Counted from the stretch's first letter, positions 36,257 to 46,647 are shown. The stretch is DNA of 64,000 bases from an uncultured Akkermansia sp. (GCA_905200945.1 CAJKMG010000012.1:19233-83232); one strand, 5' to 3'. Numbers and translations are program-made. The notes: a model not told the origin generated them from the sequence alone.

Positions 36257-36310
36257 ATGGAAGACCTTTCCCGAATTTACTATATACCCTTTAACGAGAG
36301 ACGGGAATAG
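36257..36310 (+). CDS. Possible 17-residue small protein or leader peptide
   Basis: ATG at 36257 follows a strong AGGAGG (36242-36247) at nine bases and encodes MEDLSRIYYIPFNERRE. It is the best ribosome-binding site in a 690-base gene-free region. The stop is at 36308-36310, and the argA-like gene converges from the other side. It may be a chance frame. Confidence 0.3.
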   Translation: MEDLSRIYYIPFNERRE

Positions 36311-36378
36311 CTACCCGTCCATTTGGTGCAGGGAATTCCGCCCATAAGCAGGAATGGGGCAGATAGGTAAATAGAAAA

Positions 36379-37479
36379 CTATTTCAGCCTTAACCCGAAA
36401 ACCCCGGATTTGCGCCCGCTGAGTTCCAGAGTGCGCAGGCGTTCCGGAGGAAGGCTGTCGCGGGAAAATTCCGCGTAATGCATGCGGTCCCGGAAGTAAT
36501 GGACGGCGCTTTGGGAGAGGGCAAAGATGAATTCCATCCCCATTTCCTCCGCTTTTCTTTTGGCAAATTCACATAGTGCGCGGCCATAGCCGCGTCCTTC
36601 ATGGCGGTGCTTGATGTACAGGCAGCCCAGTTCCGCGCTGTGGTGCTCCGGGTAGGGATAAACGGCAACGCAGCCCACGATGCTGTCGTCCAGGGTCAGC
36701 ACGTAGTAACTGTCCATTCTGGCGGCAATGTCTTCGTAATTCCGGTTGACCAGTTTGGAGTCCACCACGGAACGGGCGATCATGGAGAGAAGCTCCGGAA
36801 TATCTTCTTCTTTCAGCGGGCGTATTTCCCGGTAGGAGTCCGTGTGAACCATGGTACCTACGCCTTCTTCGGAGAAAAGTTCCTCCACCAGCACGCCGCG
36901 CATTTTCCCGTCCAGCAGGTGTACGCGGGGGATTCCCGCCCGGCAGGCTTCCGCCGCCTGGTCAAGCAGTTCGCGGTGGGTTACGTTTCCTGCCAGCTCC
37001 GCTACTTCCGATTCCAGAATGGCGGCAATGGGGCGTCCGTCCAGGGACGGAACCTTGTGGTCATTGAGCAGGGCGATGTATTTGGAGGCTCCCAGGCTGA
37101 AAGCCATATGGACGGATTCCGGGTCAAAGGAGCCGGAACGGCCGGAAGCCACCACGGGAATTTGGTGACGCCCCAGGATTTCCCGGACTCTTTCCCGGAC
37201 AAGCTGGCCGCCTTTTAACGGGGCTTCCACCAGGGCGGAGCGCATTTCACAGACGCGCGTGTGTTCGTACAGCGCGGAGGCGTCCGCCCCTTCCACAATC
37301 AGAACGGGCCTGACGCCTATTTCCTGCAGTACGTCCAGGTCCAGCAGGGCATCCACCAATTCCCCGGAATCCACCAGGGGGCGTTCCACGTGCACGGCAA
37401 AGATTTTATCCCTGAAGTACGGAACATACTCCAGCACGGAACGGACATTGGCGGATTTGTTGGGAGGGAGCGTAGCCAA
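36379..37479 (-). CDS. argA: N-acetylglutamate synthase-like protein (amino acid kinase + GNAT)
   Basis: This encodes 366 residues. The N-terminal half has the amino-acid-kinase fold (VLIVEGADASALYEHT, RVHLLDGKMRGVLVEELFSE). The C-terminal half is a GNAT domain with the acetyl-CoA loop RHEGRGYGRALCEFA (about residues 295-309). This combination is that of ArgA-type N-acetylglutamate synthase, the first enzyme of arginine synthesis, although it is shorter than E. coli ArgA (443). The kinase half lacks catalysis in this family and serves regulation by arginine. It lies about 75 bases after secA on the same strand. Confidence 0.82.
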   Translation of the reverse strand: MATLPPNKSANVRSVLEYVPYFRDKIFAVHVERPLVDSGELVDALLDLDVLQEIGVRPVLIVEGADASALYEHTRVCEMRSALVEAPLKGGQLVRERVREILGRHQIPVVASGRSGSFDPESVHMAFSLGASKYIALLNDHKVPSLDGRPIAAILESEVAELAGNVTHRELLDQAAEACRAGIPRVHLLDGKMRGVLVEELFSEEGVGTMVHTDSYREIRPLKEEDIPELLSMIARSVVDSKLVNRNYEDIAARMDSYYVLTLDDSIVGCVAVYPYPEHHSAELGCLYIKHRHEGRGYGRALCEFAKRKAEEMGMEFIFALSQSAVHYFRDRMHYAEFSRDSLPPERLRTLELSGRKSGVFGLRLK

Positions 37480-37554
37480 GGCGGACCGGAAGTTTGGGGC
37501 CGGGGAAAACGGACATTCCCGTTTCCCCCGGCCTGTAAGTGATGCGCGGCTTTT

Positions 37555-40500
37555 TTAGAATGTACGGGTATCCGCGGAATCCCGGTTGTCCATGGTTTCC
37601 GCGAAGTCCTGGGAGTCCAGAGTGACGGCAATTTCTTCCCCTTCTCCGGGGACCGGCGTTTCCGCCGGTGCCTGGGGGGCTTCTTCCTTGCGGAGCACGA
37701 CGCTGACCTTGCGCTTGGGCATGACCAGTTTGGGTTCCGCCACGGCTGGTTTGTAACCTTCCCCAATGGTGGTGGCGTCGGAAATGACGGCCGGGGCCTG
37801 TTCCGGTTCCGCCTGCCGGGCGGATTGTTGTTCACGTGCCCGGGAGACTTGTTCCCTCAGGGCGGAGAGCAGGTCCGAAGGCATGCCGTCAAAGCCGATT
37901 TCCGGCAGGCTGGTTCCATCTTCCTGGTTTTCGTCGGAAGATTCGAACTGGGGCAGGCTGGCCAGGAAGTCCTCAAAGGCGTCCAGGTTGGTGGTGCTCT
38001 TGAATAGGTTGCTGATGGCTTCGCTCTTGATGCTTTCCATCAGGGTGATGAAAAGATCGTAAGCTTCCGATTTGTATTCCACCAGGGGGTCTTTCTGCCC
38101 CTGGGCGCGGAGGCGCACGCCTTCCCGCAGGGAGTCCATGTTGTACAGGTGTTCCTGCCACATTTTGTCAATGGCCCCCAGGATGATCTGGCGTTCCATG
38201 TGGTCCAGGTATTCCGGGCGTTCGCGGGAAGCCTTGTCTTCATAAGTGGCCTTGACCTTGTCAATGAGGAAGGCAATGGTGTCGTCTATGGGCCGTTCTT
38301 CCAGCTTGGCGGCCTCCGCCGTGAGCCCCAGCGGGAAGGAGGCGTTCATCCAGGCGAGCAATTCGTCCGGGTGGGTGACGCCTTCCGCATCCGGGTCCAG
38401 GAATTCATGGGCGCGCGTGGCGATTACTTCTTCCAGAATATCGTAAATCATTTCGCGCGGGTTTTCCGTGGAAAGCACTTCATTCCGGTATCCGTAAACG
38501 ATTTCGCGCTGCTTGTTCATTACGTCGTCATAGTCCAGCACGTGCTTGCGCCACATGTAGTTGCGCTGTTCCACCCGTTTCTGGGCGGATTCCACGGATT
38601 TGTTCAGGAAACTGTGTTCCAGCGCTTCACCGTCAGCTACGCCCAGGCGTTCCATCATCTTGGTCATGCGTTCCGCCGCGCCGAAGTTGCGCATCAGGTC
38701 GTCTTCAAAGGAGATGAAGAACTGTGAGGCGCCGGGGTCCCCCTGGCGGGAGCAGCGGCCGCGCAGCTGGCGGTCAATGCGGCGGGATTCATGGCGTTCC
38801 GTACCCAGGACGAAGAGGCCGCCGAGGTCGGCTACACCTTCGCCCAGCTTGATGTCCGTGCCGCGCCCCGCCATGTTGGTGGAGACGGTGACGGCTCCGC
38901 GCTTGCCGGCCTGCGCCACGATTTCCGCTTCTCGCTGGTGGTTTTTGGCGTTCAGCACTTCATGGGGAATTTTGGCCCTCTTGAGCATGCGGGAGAGCGT
39001 TTCAGAGGCGTCTACGCTGGCCGTGCCAATCAGGATGGGCTGTCCTTTGTCGTGAAGTTCCTGGATTTTATTGACCACCGCATTGAATTTTTCACGGCGG
39101 GATTTGAAAATGAGGTCATTTTGATCCTTGCGGATGCAGGGGCGGTTGGTCGGGATGGGCAGGACGTCCAGCTTGTAAATATCATGGAATTCCGCGGCTT
39201 CCGTTTCCGCCGTGCCGGTCATGCCCGCCAGTTTTTTGTACAGACGGAAGTAGTTCTGGATGGTGATGGTCGCGTACGTCTGGTTTTCACGCTCCACTTC
39301 CACGCCTTCCTTGGCTTCCACCGCCTGGTGCAGACCGTCGCTCCAGCGGCGTCCCGGCATTTCGCGGCCCGTATTCTGGTCGATGATGATGACCTTGCCT
39401 TCCTTGACGACGTATTCCACGTCTTTTTCGTAAATGCAGTAGGCCTTCAGCAGCTGGGAGGTGGTGTGCAGGCGCGCTCCCGTTTCGTCAAGCTGTTTGG
39501 TCAGTTCATTTTTGCGGCGCAGTTTGTCTTTTTCCGTCAGGCGAGGATCTTCGTCCATTTCCGCGAAGGCGGTTCCCAGATCCGGCAGCACGAAATCTTC
39601 CGGATGGCCGGGGGAGATGACTTCCCGGCCTTTTTCCATCAGGTCGGCGTCGTGGGTTTTTTCATCCACGGTGAAGAACATTTCCTCCTTCAGCTTGTAG
39701 AGTTCCTTCTTGCGGGTATCCTGGTAAAGGGTCAGTTCATATTTTTCCACGATGCGGCGCAGCTCGGGATCCTGCATGGCGCGCAGGAAGGCGCGGTGGC
39801 GAGGCTGGCCCATTTTTACTTTGAACAGGCAGCGGCCCACTTCTTCCGTGCGGCCTTCCTCCTGGGCTTTCAGGGCCTGGGCCATCAGTTCGTTGCAAAG
39901 GTCCGTCTGGGCCTTCACCACGCGCTCAATGGCGGGGCGCAGGGTATCGTACTGCTGTTCCCGGGTGACGACCGCGGGGCCGGAAATGATGAGGGGGGTG
40001 CGGGCCTCGTCAATAAGGATGGAGTCCACTTCGTCCACAATGGAGAAGTAGTGCCCGCGCTGCACCTGTTCGGACTTGGAGGTTGCCATGCCGTTGTCGC
40101 GCAGGTAGTCGAAGCCGAATTCGGCGTTGGTGCCGTAAGTGATGTCGCAGGCGTATTGCTCCCGGCGGAGCTGGGAGGGCATCATGCTCTGGATGCAGCC
40201 GACAGTCAGCCCCAGGAACTGGAAGAGCATGCCCATCCATTCGGAGTCGCGGCGCGCCAGGTAATCGTTCACGGTCACCACATGCACGCCCATGCCGGTC
40301 AGGGCATTCAGGTAAACGGGGAGGGTGGCGACAAGCGTTTTCCCTTCCCCCGTGGCCATTTCCGCAATGTAGCCGCGGTGCAGGGCAATGCCGCCCAGCA
40401 GCTGCACGTCAAAGTGGACCATGTCCCAAACCTGTTTTTGACCGCAGATATCGCGTTCTTCCCCGCAAAGCAGGCGGGCGCCGTGTTTGACGGCGGCAAA

Positions 40501-40908
40501 GGCCTCCGGCAGTATCTGGTTCAGGTAGCGTTCGCGCAGCTTGTCAAACTGGGGCGTAATGTTGTTCCAGGCGGCTTTCCCTTCTTCAATGGAGGCGGGA
40601 GTGGCTTCCACCGCGGGGAGGGAAGCGAATTCGCTTTTCAGGGATTCAAAACGGGCGTTCAGTTTGGCGGCTATTTCCTCCAGCTCTTCCCTGGGCGCTG
40701 CTTCCACAATGCGCACGGGGGGCAGATCCATGGGGAGGAAGCGATGGAGGTACCCCTGCCATTCCCTCGTTTTCTCAAGCAGGAATTCCTGTCCCTTGCC
40801 ATTCCATGATTCTTCAATGGAAACGATTTGTTCCACAATGGGGCGCAGACGGCGCACTTCACGCTGGTTTTTGGTGCCGACAATCTTGGTTAGAATCCAC
40901 TTAATCAT
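37555..40908 (-). CDS. secA: Preprotein translocase ATPase SecA, enlarged
   Basis: This encodes 1117 residues versus about 900 in E. coli. Walker A AEMATGEGKTL lies near residue 184, DEVD-box IVDEVDSILIDEARTPL follows, and NMAGRGTDIKL and RQLRGRCSRQGDPG are intact. The extra length comes from ~50-70 residues before the first motor domain, inserts in the middle, and a long Pro/Glu-rich C-tail. The usual C-terminal zinc-binding CxCxSG...CH motif is missing. It drives Sec export of the many signal-peptide proteins seen in this window. It is divergent from uvrA. Confidence 0.96.
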   Translation of the reverse strand: MIKWILTKIVGTKNQREVRRLRPIVEQIVSIEESWNGKGQEFLLEKTREWQGYLHRFLPMDLPPVRIVEAAPREELEEIAAKLNARFESLKSEFASLPAVEATPASIEEGKAAWNNITPQFDKLRERYLNQILPEAFAAVKHGARLLCGEERDICGQKQVWDMVHFDVQLLGGIALHRGYIAEMATGEGKTLVATLPVYLNALTGMGVHVVTVNDYLARRDSEWMGMLFQFLGLTVGCIQSMMPSQLRREQYACDITYGTNAEFGFDYLRDNGMATSKSEQVQRGHYFSIVDEVDSILIDEARTPLIISGPAVVTREQQYDTLRPAIERVVKAQTDLCNELMAQALKAQEEGRTEEVGRCLFKVKMGQPRHRAFLRAMQDPELRRIVEKYELTLYQDTRKKELYKLKEEMFFTVDEKTHDADLMEKGREVISPGHPEDFVLPDLGTAFAEMDEDPRLTEKDKLRRKNELTKQLDETGARLHTTSQLLKAYCIYEKDVEYVVKEGKVIIIDQNTGREMPGRRWSDGLHQAVEAKEGVEVERENQTYATITIQNYFRLYKKLAGMTGTAETEAAEFHDIYKLDVLPIPTNRPCIRKDQNDLIFKSRREKFNAVVNKIQELHDKGQPILIGTASVDASETLSRMLKRAKIPHEVLNAKNHQREAEIVAQAGKRGAVTVSTNMAGRGTDIKLGEGVADLGGLFVLGTERHESRRIDRQLRGRCSRQGDPGASQFFISFEDDLMRNFGAAERMTKMMERLGVADGEALEHSFLNKSVESAQKRVEQRNYMWRKHVLDYDDVMNKQREIVYGYRNEVLSTENPREMIYDILEEVIATRAHEFLDPDAEGVTHPDELLAWMNASFPLGLTAEAAKLEERPIDDTIAFLIDKVKATYEDKASRERPEYLDHMERQIILGAIDKMWQEHLYNMDSLREGVRLRAQGQKDPLVEYKSEAYDLFITLMESIKSEAISNLFKSTTNLDAFEDFLASLPQFESSDENQEDGTSLPEIGFDGMPSDLLSALREQVSRAREQQSARQAEPEQAPAVISDATTIGEGYKPAVAEPKLVMPKRKVSVVLRKEEAPQAPAETPVPGEGEEIAVTLDSQDFAETMDNRDSADTRTF

Positions 40909-41124
40909 CTTTGTCTTGTTGAAAATTGACGAGGTAGAGTCGCTTTCAGCGGTCTAAGAATCGAAAAATACTAGCGGCTGCCGGGAGAAATGCAAGCGCG
41001 GCCCTCCATTTGCGCTGGTGATGACGTAATAGGCAGGTTGGACCTGGCCGGACGCCGCTGGAAACCCGGATTCATGACAGGCGCTTCTCTTGGAATGATT
41101 CCAAATTGATGATATTCTTTTTCC

Positions 41125-44100
41125 ATGAGTCATTGTGAGGATGGGTGCATCCGCATCCGCGGCGCCCGTGAGCATAATTTGCAGAATGTGGATGTGGACA
41201 TTCCCCTGGGGCGGCTGACGGTGGTGACGGGACCTTCCGGATCGGGAAAAACAAGTCTGGCCATGCACACGCTGTATGCGGAAGGCCAGCGGCGTTATAT
41301 GGAAACCTTTTCCCCGTACGTGCGCCAGTTCATGGACCGCATGGACAAGCCGGACGTGGATGCCGTAGAGAATATTCTTCCGGCCATCGCCCTGCATCAG
41401 CGCAACTCCGTCAGGACATCCCGCTCCACGGTGGGGACCATGACGGGGCTGAATGATTACTGGAAGTTTGTTTTCGCCCGTCTGGCCGTGGGCATTGACC
41501 CGGAAACAGGGCGGGAAATCAAGCCGGAAACGCCGGGTACCATTGATGAAAAACTGCATGCGGAATTCCCTGCCGGAACGGAAGTGATGGTTTGCCTGGA
41601 GGTGGCGCGGACCGAATCCGTGGATCTTCCCACGTTGAAAAGGAATCTGGTGGCACAGGGGTATTTGCGCGCTTTTGCGCATGGAGAGCTCCTCCGGCTG
41701 GAGGATGAGGATTGGACGCTGGAGGAAGGAGAACCGCTGCTGGTGGTTCAGGACCGCGTGAGGCTGACGGAAGACCAGAGGGAACGCAGGCTGGAGGCGC
41801 TGGAAACGGCCATGCGCCTGGGCGGCGGCGTGGCCCATGTGATTCCCCGTGTGGACGGCGTCTGGCTGTCCGCTTTGAAATTCCGCGGGGACTGGCATCC
41901 GCTGATGGAGCCGCGGCCGGGCCTGTTTTCTTTCAATTCCCCTCTGGGGGCGTGCCCGGAATGCCGCGGCTACGGGCGCGTCATCACGATTGACTACAAC
42001 CGGTGCATCAAGCCGGAGCTCAGCGTTCATGACGGGGCCATCCATATTTTTGAGGGGGACGGAAAAGTCTTTTCCGAATGCAAGCGGGACCTGATGCGCG
42101 GCTGGCGCAAAAACGCCCGCAAAGTCCGTCTGGATGTGCCGTGGAAGGATTTGAAGCAATGGGAGCGGGACTGGCTGCTGTACGGCGACGGCGATGACCC
42201 GGATGAAATGTATGAACAGGGGCTGTGGTACGGCATTGCGGGCTTTTTCAAATATCTGGAAAGCCGCACGCATAAGATGCACGTGCGGGTGTACCTGAGC
42301 CGTTTCCGCACGTATCAGGAATGCCCCTCCTGCCATGGTCTGCGCCTGAGGCCGGAAGCCCTTCAATTCAAGGTGGGCGGCAAAAGCATGCCGGAACTTT
42401 CCAGTATGCCCATGGATGAACTGCTGGCCTGGGTGGATAGGTACGTGACGCCGCGGGCGGATGAAGACCCCGGCTTGAAACATGCCGTGGCGGAACTCAG
42501 GAGCCGCCTGGAATATCTGAATGAAGTGGGATTGGGCTACCTGACGTCTGACCGCTCCACGCGGTCCCTGTCCGGAGGGGAAATTGAACGCGTGAGCCTG
42601 ACGACCTGCCTGGGCGCTTCCCTGACGGATACGCTGTTTGTGCTGGATGAACCTACCGTTGGGCTCCATCCCCGCGATACGTCCCGTTTGATTTCCGCCA
42701 TGAACCGGCTTAAAAAGCGTGGGAACACCCTGGTGGTGGTGGAGCATGAGGAAGCGGTCATGCGTGCTGCGGACTGCCTGGTGGATATGGGACCCGGTTC
42801 CGGACGGGAAGGGGGAAGGCTGGTTTATTCCGGGATGCCTGCCAGGATTGGAGAAATTGAAGAATCCCTGACGGGGGCTTTTCTTTCCGGCAGGCGACGC
42901 ATCGCGGTGCCAAAAAAGAGGCGCAAGCCGCGCCAGTTTCTGACCGTATCCGGCGCCACGCGCCATAACCTGCACAAACTGGACGTGAAAGTGCCCCTGG
43001 GCGTCTTCACTTGCCTGACAGGCGTCAGCGGGTCCGGGAAAAGCACCCTGGCCCACGATGTCCTTTACCTGAACGCGCTGGTGGAGAAAGGAGCCGTATG
43101 CGAGGAGGAACCCGCCCGCGTCAGGTCCATCAAAGGCTGGGAACATCTGGATGAGGTGGTGATGGTGGACCAGAGCCCCATCGTCCGCACCCCGCGCTCC
43201 ACCCCTGCCGTTTATGCCGGAGTTTTTGAAGAAATACGCTCCCTCTTCGCGGAAACGGAGACGGCCCGCGCGCGCGGCATGAAGCCCGGTTTCTTCTCTT
43301 TCAACAGCGGGGACGGCCGGTGTCCGCGCTGCATGGGCATGGGGAGTGAGAAAGTGGAAATGCAGTTTCTTTCCGACATTTTCGTTCAGTGTCCGCTGTG
43401 CCACGGCTCCCGGTACGGGAGCGAAGTGCTGAGCGTATACCGTGACGGCAGGAATATTGCGGACGTGCTCGGCATGACGGTAGCGGCTGCTCTGGAATGC
43501 TTCAGCGCGGAAAAAGGGGCCAAAGCCTCCCGCATCGCTTCCAAGCTGGGCGTGCTTCAGCGTGTAGGGCTGGGGCACCTGACCCTGGGGCAGCCTCTGA
43601 ATACCCTTTCCGGCGGGGAAAACCAGCGCCTGAAGCTGGCTAAAATCCTGCTGGACCAGATAGGTTCCGGCGCGAACAGCCCCAAGATGCTGATTCTGGA
43701 CGAGCCGGGAACGGGTCTTCACTTTGCGGACATTGAAGTTCTGCTGGCCGTGTTCCGGGAACTGGTGGAGCAGGGGCATACCCTGCTGGTCATTGAACAC
43801 AACCCGGAGTTCATCAAATCCGCGGACTACGTGATTGACCTGGGGCCGGAGGGCGGCGCCGGAGGCGGCCATGTGGTGGCTACGGGCACGCCGGAGGAAA
43901 TCGTAGCCGCCGGGAAGGGATATACGGGCAAATACCTCAGGGAGGTGCTGGAAGGCAACCCTTCCGTTTACGACCCTGCGGACGCCGCCGTCCCGGAATC
44001 CGCGGACATGGATATACCGGAAGGCGTCATGGCCCTGCGGGGAGCGCGCCACCACAACCTGAAAAACGTGGACCTGGACGTGCCGCGGGGAGAAATGACC

Positions 44101-46647
44101 GTGCTGACCGGGCTTTCCGGCTCCGGGAAGAGCTCCCTGGCTTTTGATATCTTTTTCGCGGAAGGGCAGCGGCGTTTCATGGACGTCATGTCCCCGTACG
44201 CCCGGCAATTCACGGAACAGCTGGAAAGTCCGGACATCGACCGCCTGACCGGATTGCCCCCCACGGTGGCTATTGAACAGAACATGTCCCGCGGGGGCAC
44301 CAAATCCACCGTGGGAACCGTCACGGAAATCTGGCAATTCTTGCGTCTGCTGTATGCCAAGCTGGGGCAGGCCTACTGCCCGCAGTGCGGTGTTCCGGTG
44401 GGCAAAAGGTCGGAATCGGAAGTGGTGGAGCTGGTGGCGAGGGAGCTGAAAAAACATGGCGGGCTCGCGTTGCTGGCCCCCCTCGTCAGGGGGCGCAAGG
44501 GGCATTACGCCGACCTGGCCCGCTGGGCGGAAGGAAAGGGATATGAGGAAATGTGGGTGGACGGCAAACTGGTTCCCCTGAGCGGATTCCTGCCGCTGGA
44601 CCGCTATTCCAGCCATGACCTGGACCTGGTCGTTGCACGGCCGGAGGCCTCCTGGCCGCCGGAAAAGCTTGCCGGGGCAGTTCATGCCGCGCTGGAGATG
44701 GGGGAAGGGTTCCTGCAGGTGCTCCCGCCCGGCTCCGGCCGTCCGGAACTGATGGGCACCAGGCTGGCATGCGCCTCCTGCGGGCAATCCTTCCCGGAAC
44801 TGGAACCGTACACGTTCTCCTTCAACTCTCCGCGCGGGTGGTGCCCCGTATGCCGCGGGCATGGAATCGTCGGCAGGGGGAAAGTAAAGGAAGACCAGGC
44901 GCAATCCCTGCTGGAGGCTGAACTGAAATATGACAGGGAACTGGCGCGGCAGGCGGACGATGACAAGGGAATAACAACCTGCCCTGCCTGCCGGGGCGTG
45001 CGGTTGAATGAATTTGCCCGCGCCGTGCGGCTTCAGGGCGTGACTCCCGGTGACATTGCCTCCCTGCCTGCCGTGGCCGCCGCGGAACTGGTCAAAGGAT
45101 GGCGATTTGAACGGGAGGAAGCGCTCATTGCCCGTGACGTCGTGGCGGAAATCACGCAGCGCCTCAACTTTCTCCAGCGGGTGGGGCTGGGCTACCTTTC
45201 CCTGGACCGGAGCGCCACCACGCTCTCCGGCGGGGAACCCCAGCGCATCCGCCTGGCTTCCCAGCTGGGCTCCCACCTCCGCGGCGTGCTGTACGTGCTG
45301 GATGAACCGACCATCGGCCTGCATCCGCGGGACAACGAATTGCTGCTGGGCACGCTGGATGAACTCAAACGCCGGGGCAATACCCTGCTGGTGGTGGAAC
45401 ATGATGAAGATACCATGAGGCGCGCGGACCATATTGTGGACATGGGGCCGGGAGCAGGCATTCATGGCGGCAGAATCATGGCCCAGGGCACCTTTGAGGA
45501 ACTGGCCGCCATGCCGGACTCCGTCACGGGCGCGGCCCTGCACCATAAGCCCAGGCATCCCTACCGCGGGAAAAGGCGCAGGATTCCGTCCAAAAAGGAT
45601 GAATCCGCGTGGCTGCGCGTGGAGGGCTGTTGCCTGCACAACCTGAAGGGGGTGAACGTTGCCATTCCCAAGGGGAGGCTGACGGTGCTCACCGGCGTAT
45701 CCGGCGCGGGGAAAACCTCCCTGATGACGGGAACCATCCGTCTGGCTGCGCGCCACGCCATCGGCGACAAGCTCACGAGGGACCAGAGAAAATTATGGAG
45801 AACCTCTTCCGGCTTTGACTCCATCCGCATGGTGTACGGCGTGGACCAGAGCCCCATCGGCAAAACGCCCCGTTCCACCCCGGCCACCTACGTGGGTTTT
45901 CTGGACGACATCCGGACCCTGTTCGCGCAGACGGCTGACGCCCGCAGGCTGGGCTTTGACCGCGGCCGTTTCTCCTTCAACACGGGGCAGGGCAACTGTG
46001 AATCCTGCAAGGGCACGGGCATGCAAAAGCTGGAAATGGACTTCCTGCCCCCCTGCTATGTGCCGTGCGAGACCTGCCGGGGCAAGCGCTACAACGCCGC
46101 CACCCTGACCGTGAGGTACAAGGGGAAGACCATTGCGGACGTGCTCCAGATGGACTTTGCGGAAGCGGCGGAATTTTTTGAAAGCCAGCCCCGCATCTCG
46201 GACCCGCTCAAGCTGCTGGCGGAAACCGGCCTGGGTTATCTGACGCTGGGGCAGGCCTCCAACACGCTTTCCGGCGGGGAAGCCCAGCGGCTCAAGCTGG
46301 TGACGGAACTCATCAAGGGCCGGCGCGTCAGCCGGAACGCCCTGATGAAAGGCAGGGAACTGCCCGGAGACCTGTACCTGATTGAAGAACCCTCCATCGG
46401 CCTGCATCCGCGGGATGTGCGGCTACTCATTGACGTGCTGCACCGTCTGGCGGACCAGGGAAACACCGTCATCGTCATTGAACATAACACGGAAATCATG
46501 GCGGAGGCGGACTACGTCATCGACATGGGCCCCGGCCCCGGCGATGCCGGAGGAACCATCGTGGCGGAAGGCACGCCGGAGCAGATAGCCGGGAAAGAAT
46601 CCCCCACGGCGGAATACATCCGCCGGGAACTGAATGGGGTGTCTTAG
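41125..46647 (+). CDS. uvrA: Tandem (double-length) excinuclease ABC subunit A
   Basis: This encodes 1840 residues, about twice a normal UvrA (~940). Four Walker A motifs are visible: GPSGSGKTS (~36), GVSGSGKST (~633), GLSGSGKSS (~995) and GVSGAGKTS (~1523). Four ABC signatures LSGGE lie near 481, 828, 1366 and 1715. Each half also carries the zinc-finger Cys pairs (for example CPECRGYGR, CPRCMGMGS, CPVCRGHG, CESCKGTG). A single chain therefore holds two UvrA units, as known for Chlamydiae. It recognises DNA lesions for nucleotide excision repair. All four ATPase sites look intact. Confidence 0.96.
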   Translation: MSHCEDGCIRIRGAREHNLQNVDVDIPLGRLTVVTGPSGSGKTSLAMHTLYAEGQRRYMETFSPYVRQFMDRMDKPDVDAVENILPAIALHQRNSVRTSRSTVGTMTGLNDYWKFVFARLAVGIDPETGREIKPETPGTIDEKLHAEFPAGTEVMVCLEVARTESVDLPTLKRNLVAQGYLRAFAHGELLRLEDEDWTLEEGEPLLVVQDRVRLTEDQRERRLEALETAMRLGGGVAHVIPRVDGVWLSALKFRGDWHPLMEPRPGLFSFNSPLGACPECRGYGRVITIDYNRCIKPELSVHDGAIHIFEGDGKVFSECKRDLMRGWRKNARKVRLDVPWKDLKQWERDWLLYGDGDDPDEMYEQGLWYGIAGFFKYLESRTHKMHVRVYLSRFRTYQECPSCHGLRLRPEALQFKVGGKSMPELSSMPMDELLAWVDRYVTPRADEDPGLKHAVAELRSRLEYLNEVGLGYLTSDRSTRSLSGGEIERVSLTTCLGASLTDTLFVLDEPTVGLHPRDTSRLISAMNRLKKRGNTLVVVEHEEAVMRAADCLVDMGPGSGREGGRLVYSGMPARIGEIEESLTGAFLSGRRRIAVPKKRRKPRQFLTVSGATRHNLHKLDVKVPLGVFTCLTGVSGSGKSTLAHDVLYLNALVEKGAVCEEEPARVRSIKGWEHLDEVVMVDQSPIVRTPRSTPAVYAGVFEEIRSLFAETETARARGMKPGFFSFNSGDGRCPRCMGMGSEKVEMQFLSDIFVQCPLCHGSRYGSEVLSVYRDGRNIADVLGMTVAAALECFSAEKGAKASRIASKLGVLQRVGLGHLTLGQPLNTLSGGENQRLKLAKILLDQIGSGANSPKMLILDEPGTGLHFADIEVLLAVFRELVEQGHTLLVIEHNPEFIKSADYVIDLGPEGGAGGGHVVATGTPEEIVAAGKGYTGKYLREVLEGNPSVYDPADAAVPESADMDIPEGVMALRGARHHNLKNVDLDVPRGEMTVLTGLSGSGKSSLAFDIFFAEGQRRFMDVMSPYARQFTEQLESPDIDRLTGLPPTVAIEQNMSRGGTKSTVGTVTEIWQFLRLLYAKLGQAYCPQCGVPVGKRSESEVVELVARELKKHGGLALLAPLVRGRKGHYADLARWAEGKGYEEMWVDGKLVPLSGFLPLDRYSSHDLDLVVARPEASWPPEKLAGAVHAALEMGEGFLQVLPPGSGRPELMGTRLACASCGQSFPELEPYTFSFNSPRGWCPVCRGHGIVGRGKVKEDQAQSLLEAELKYDRELARQADDDKGITTCPACRGVRLNEFARAVRLQGVTPGDIASLPAVAAAELVKGWRFEREEALIARDVVAEITQRLNFLQRVGLGYLSLDRSATTLSGGEPQRIRLASQLGSHLRGVLYVLDEPTIGLHPRDNELLLGTLDELKRRGNTLLVVEHDEDTMRRADHIVDMGPGAGIHGGRIMAQGTFEELAAMPDSVTGAALHHKPRHPYRGKRRRIPSKKDESAWLRVEGCCLHNLKGVNVAIPKGRLTVLTGVSGAGKTSLMTGTIRLAARHAIGDKLTRDQRKLWRTSSGFDSIRMVYGVDQSPIGKTPRSTPATYVGFLDDIRTLFAQTADARRLGFDRGRFSFNTGQGNCESCKGTGMQKLEMDFLPPCYVPCETCRGKRYNAATLTVRYKGKTIADVLQMDFAEAAEFFESQPRISDPLKLLAETGLGYLTLGQASNTLSGGEAQRLKLVTELIKGRRVSRNALMKGRELPGDLYLIEEPSIGLHPRDVRLLIDVLHRLADQGNTVIVIEHNTEIMAEADYVIDMGPGPGDAGGTIVAEGTPEQIAGKESPTAEYIRRELNGVS

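Noticed and set aside
40954..45756. A 1600-codon open frame on the minus strand opposite uvrA
   Set aside because: It is antisense to the four-ATPase uvrA gene, which has complete motifs. The opposite frame has repetitive His/Gln/Pro-rich content and no domain, so it is a composition artefact of a GC-rich gene.
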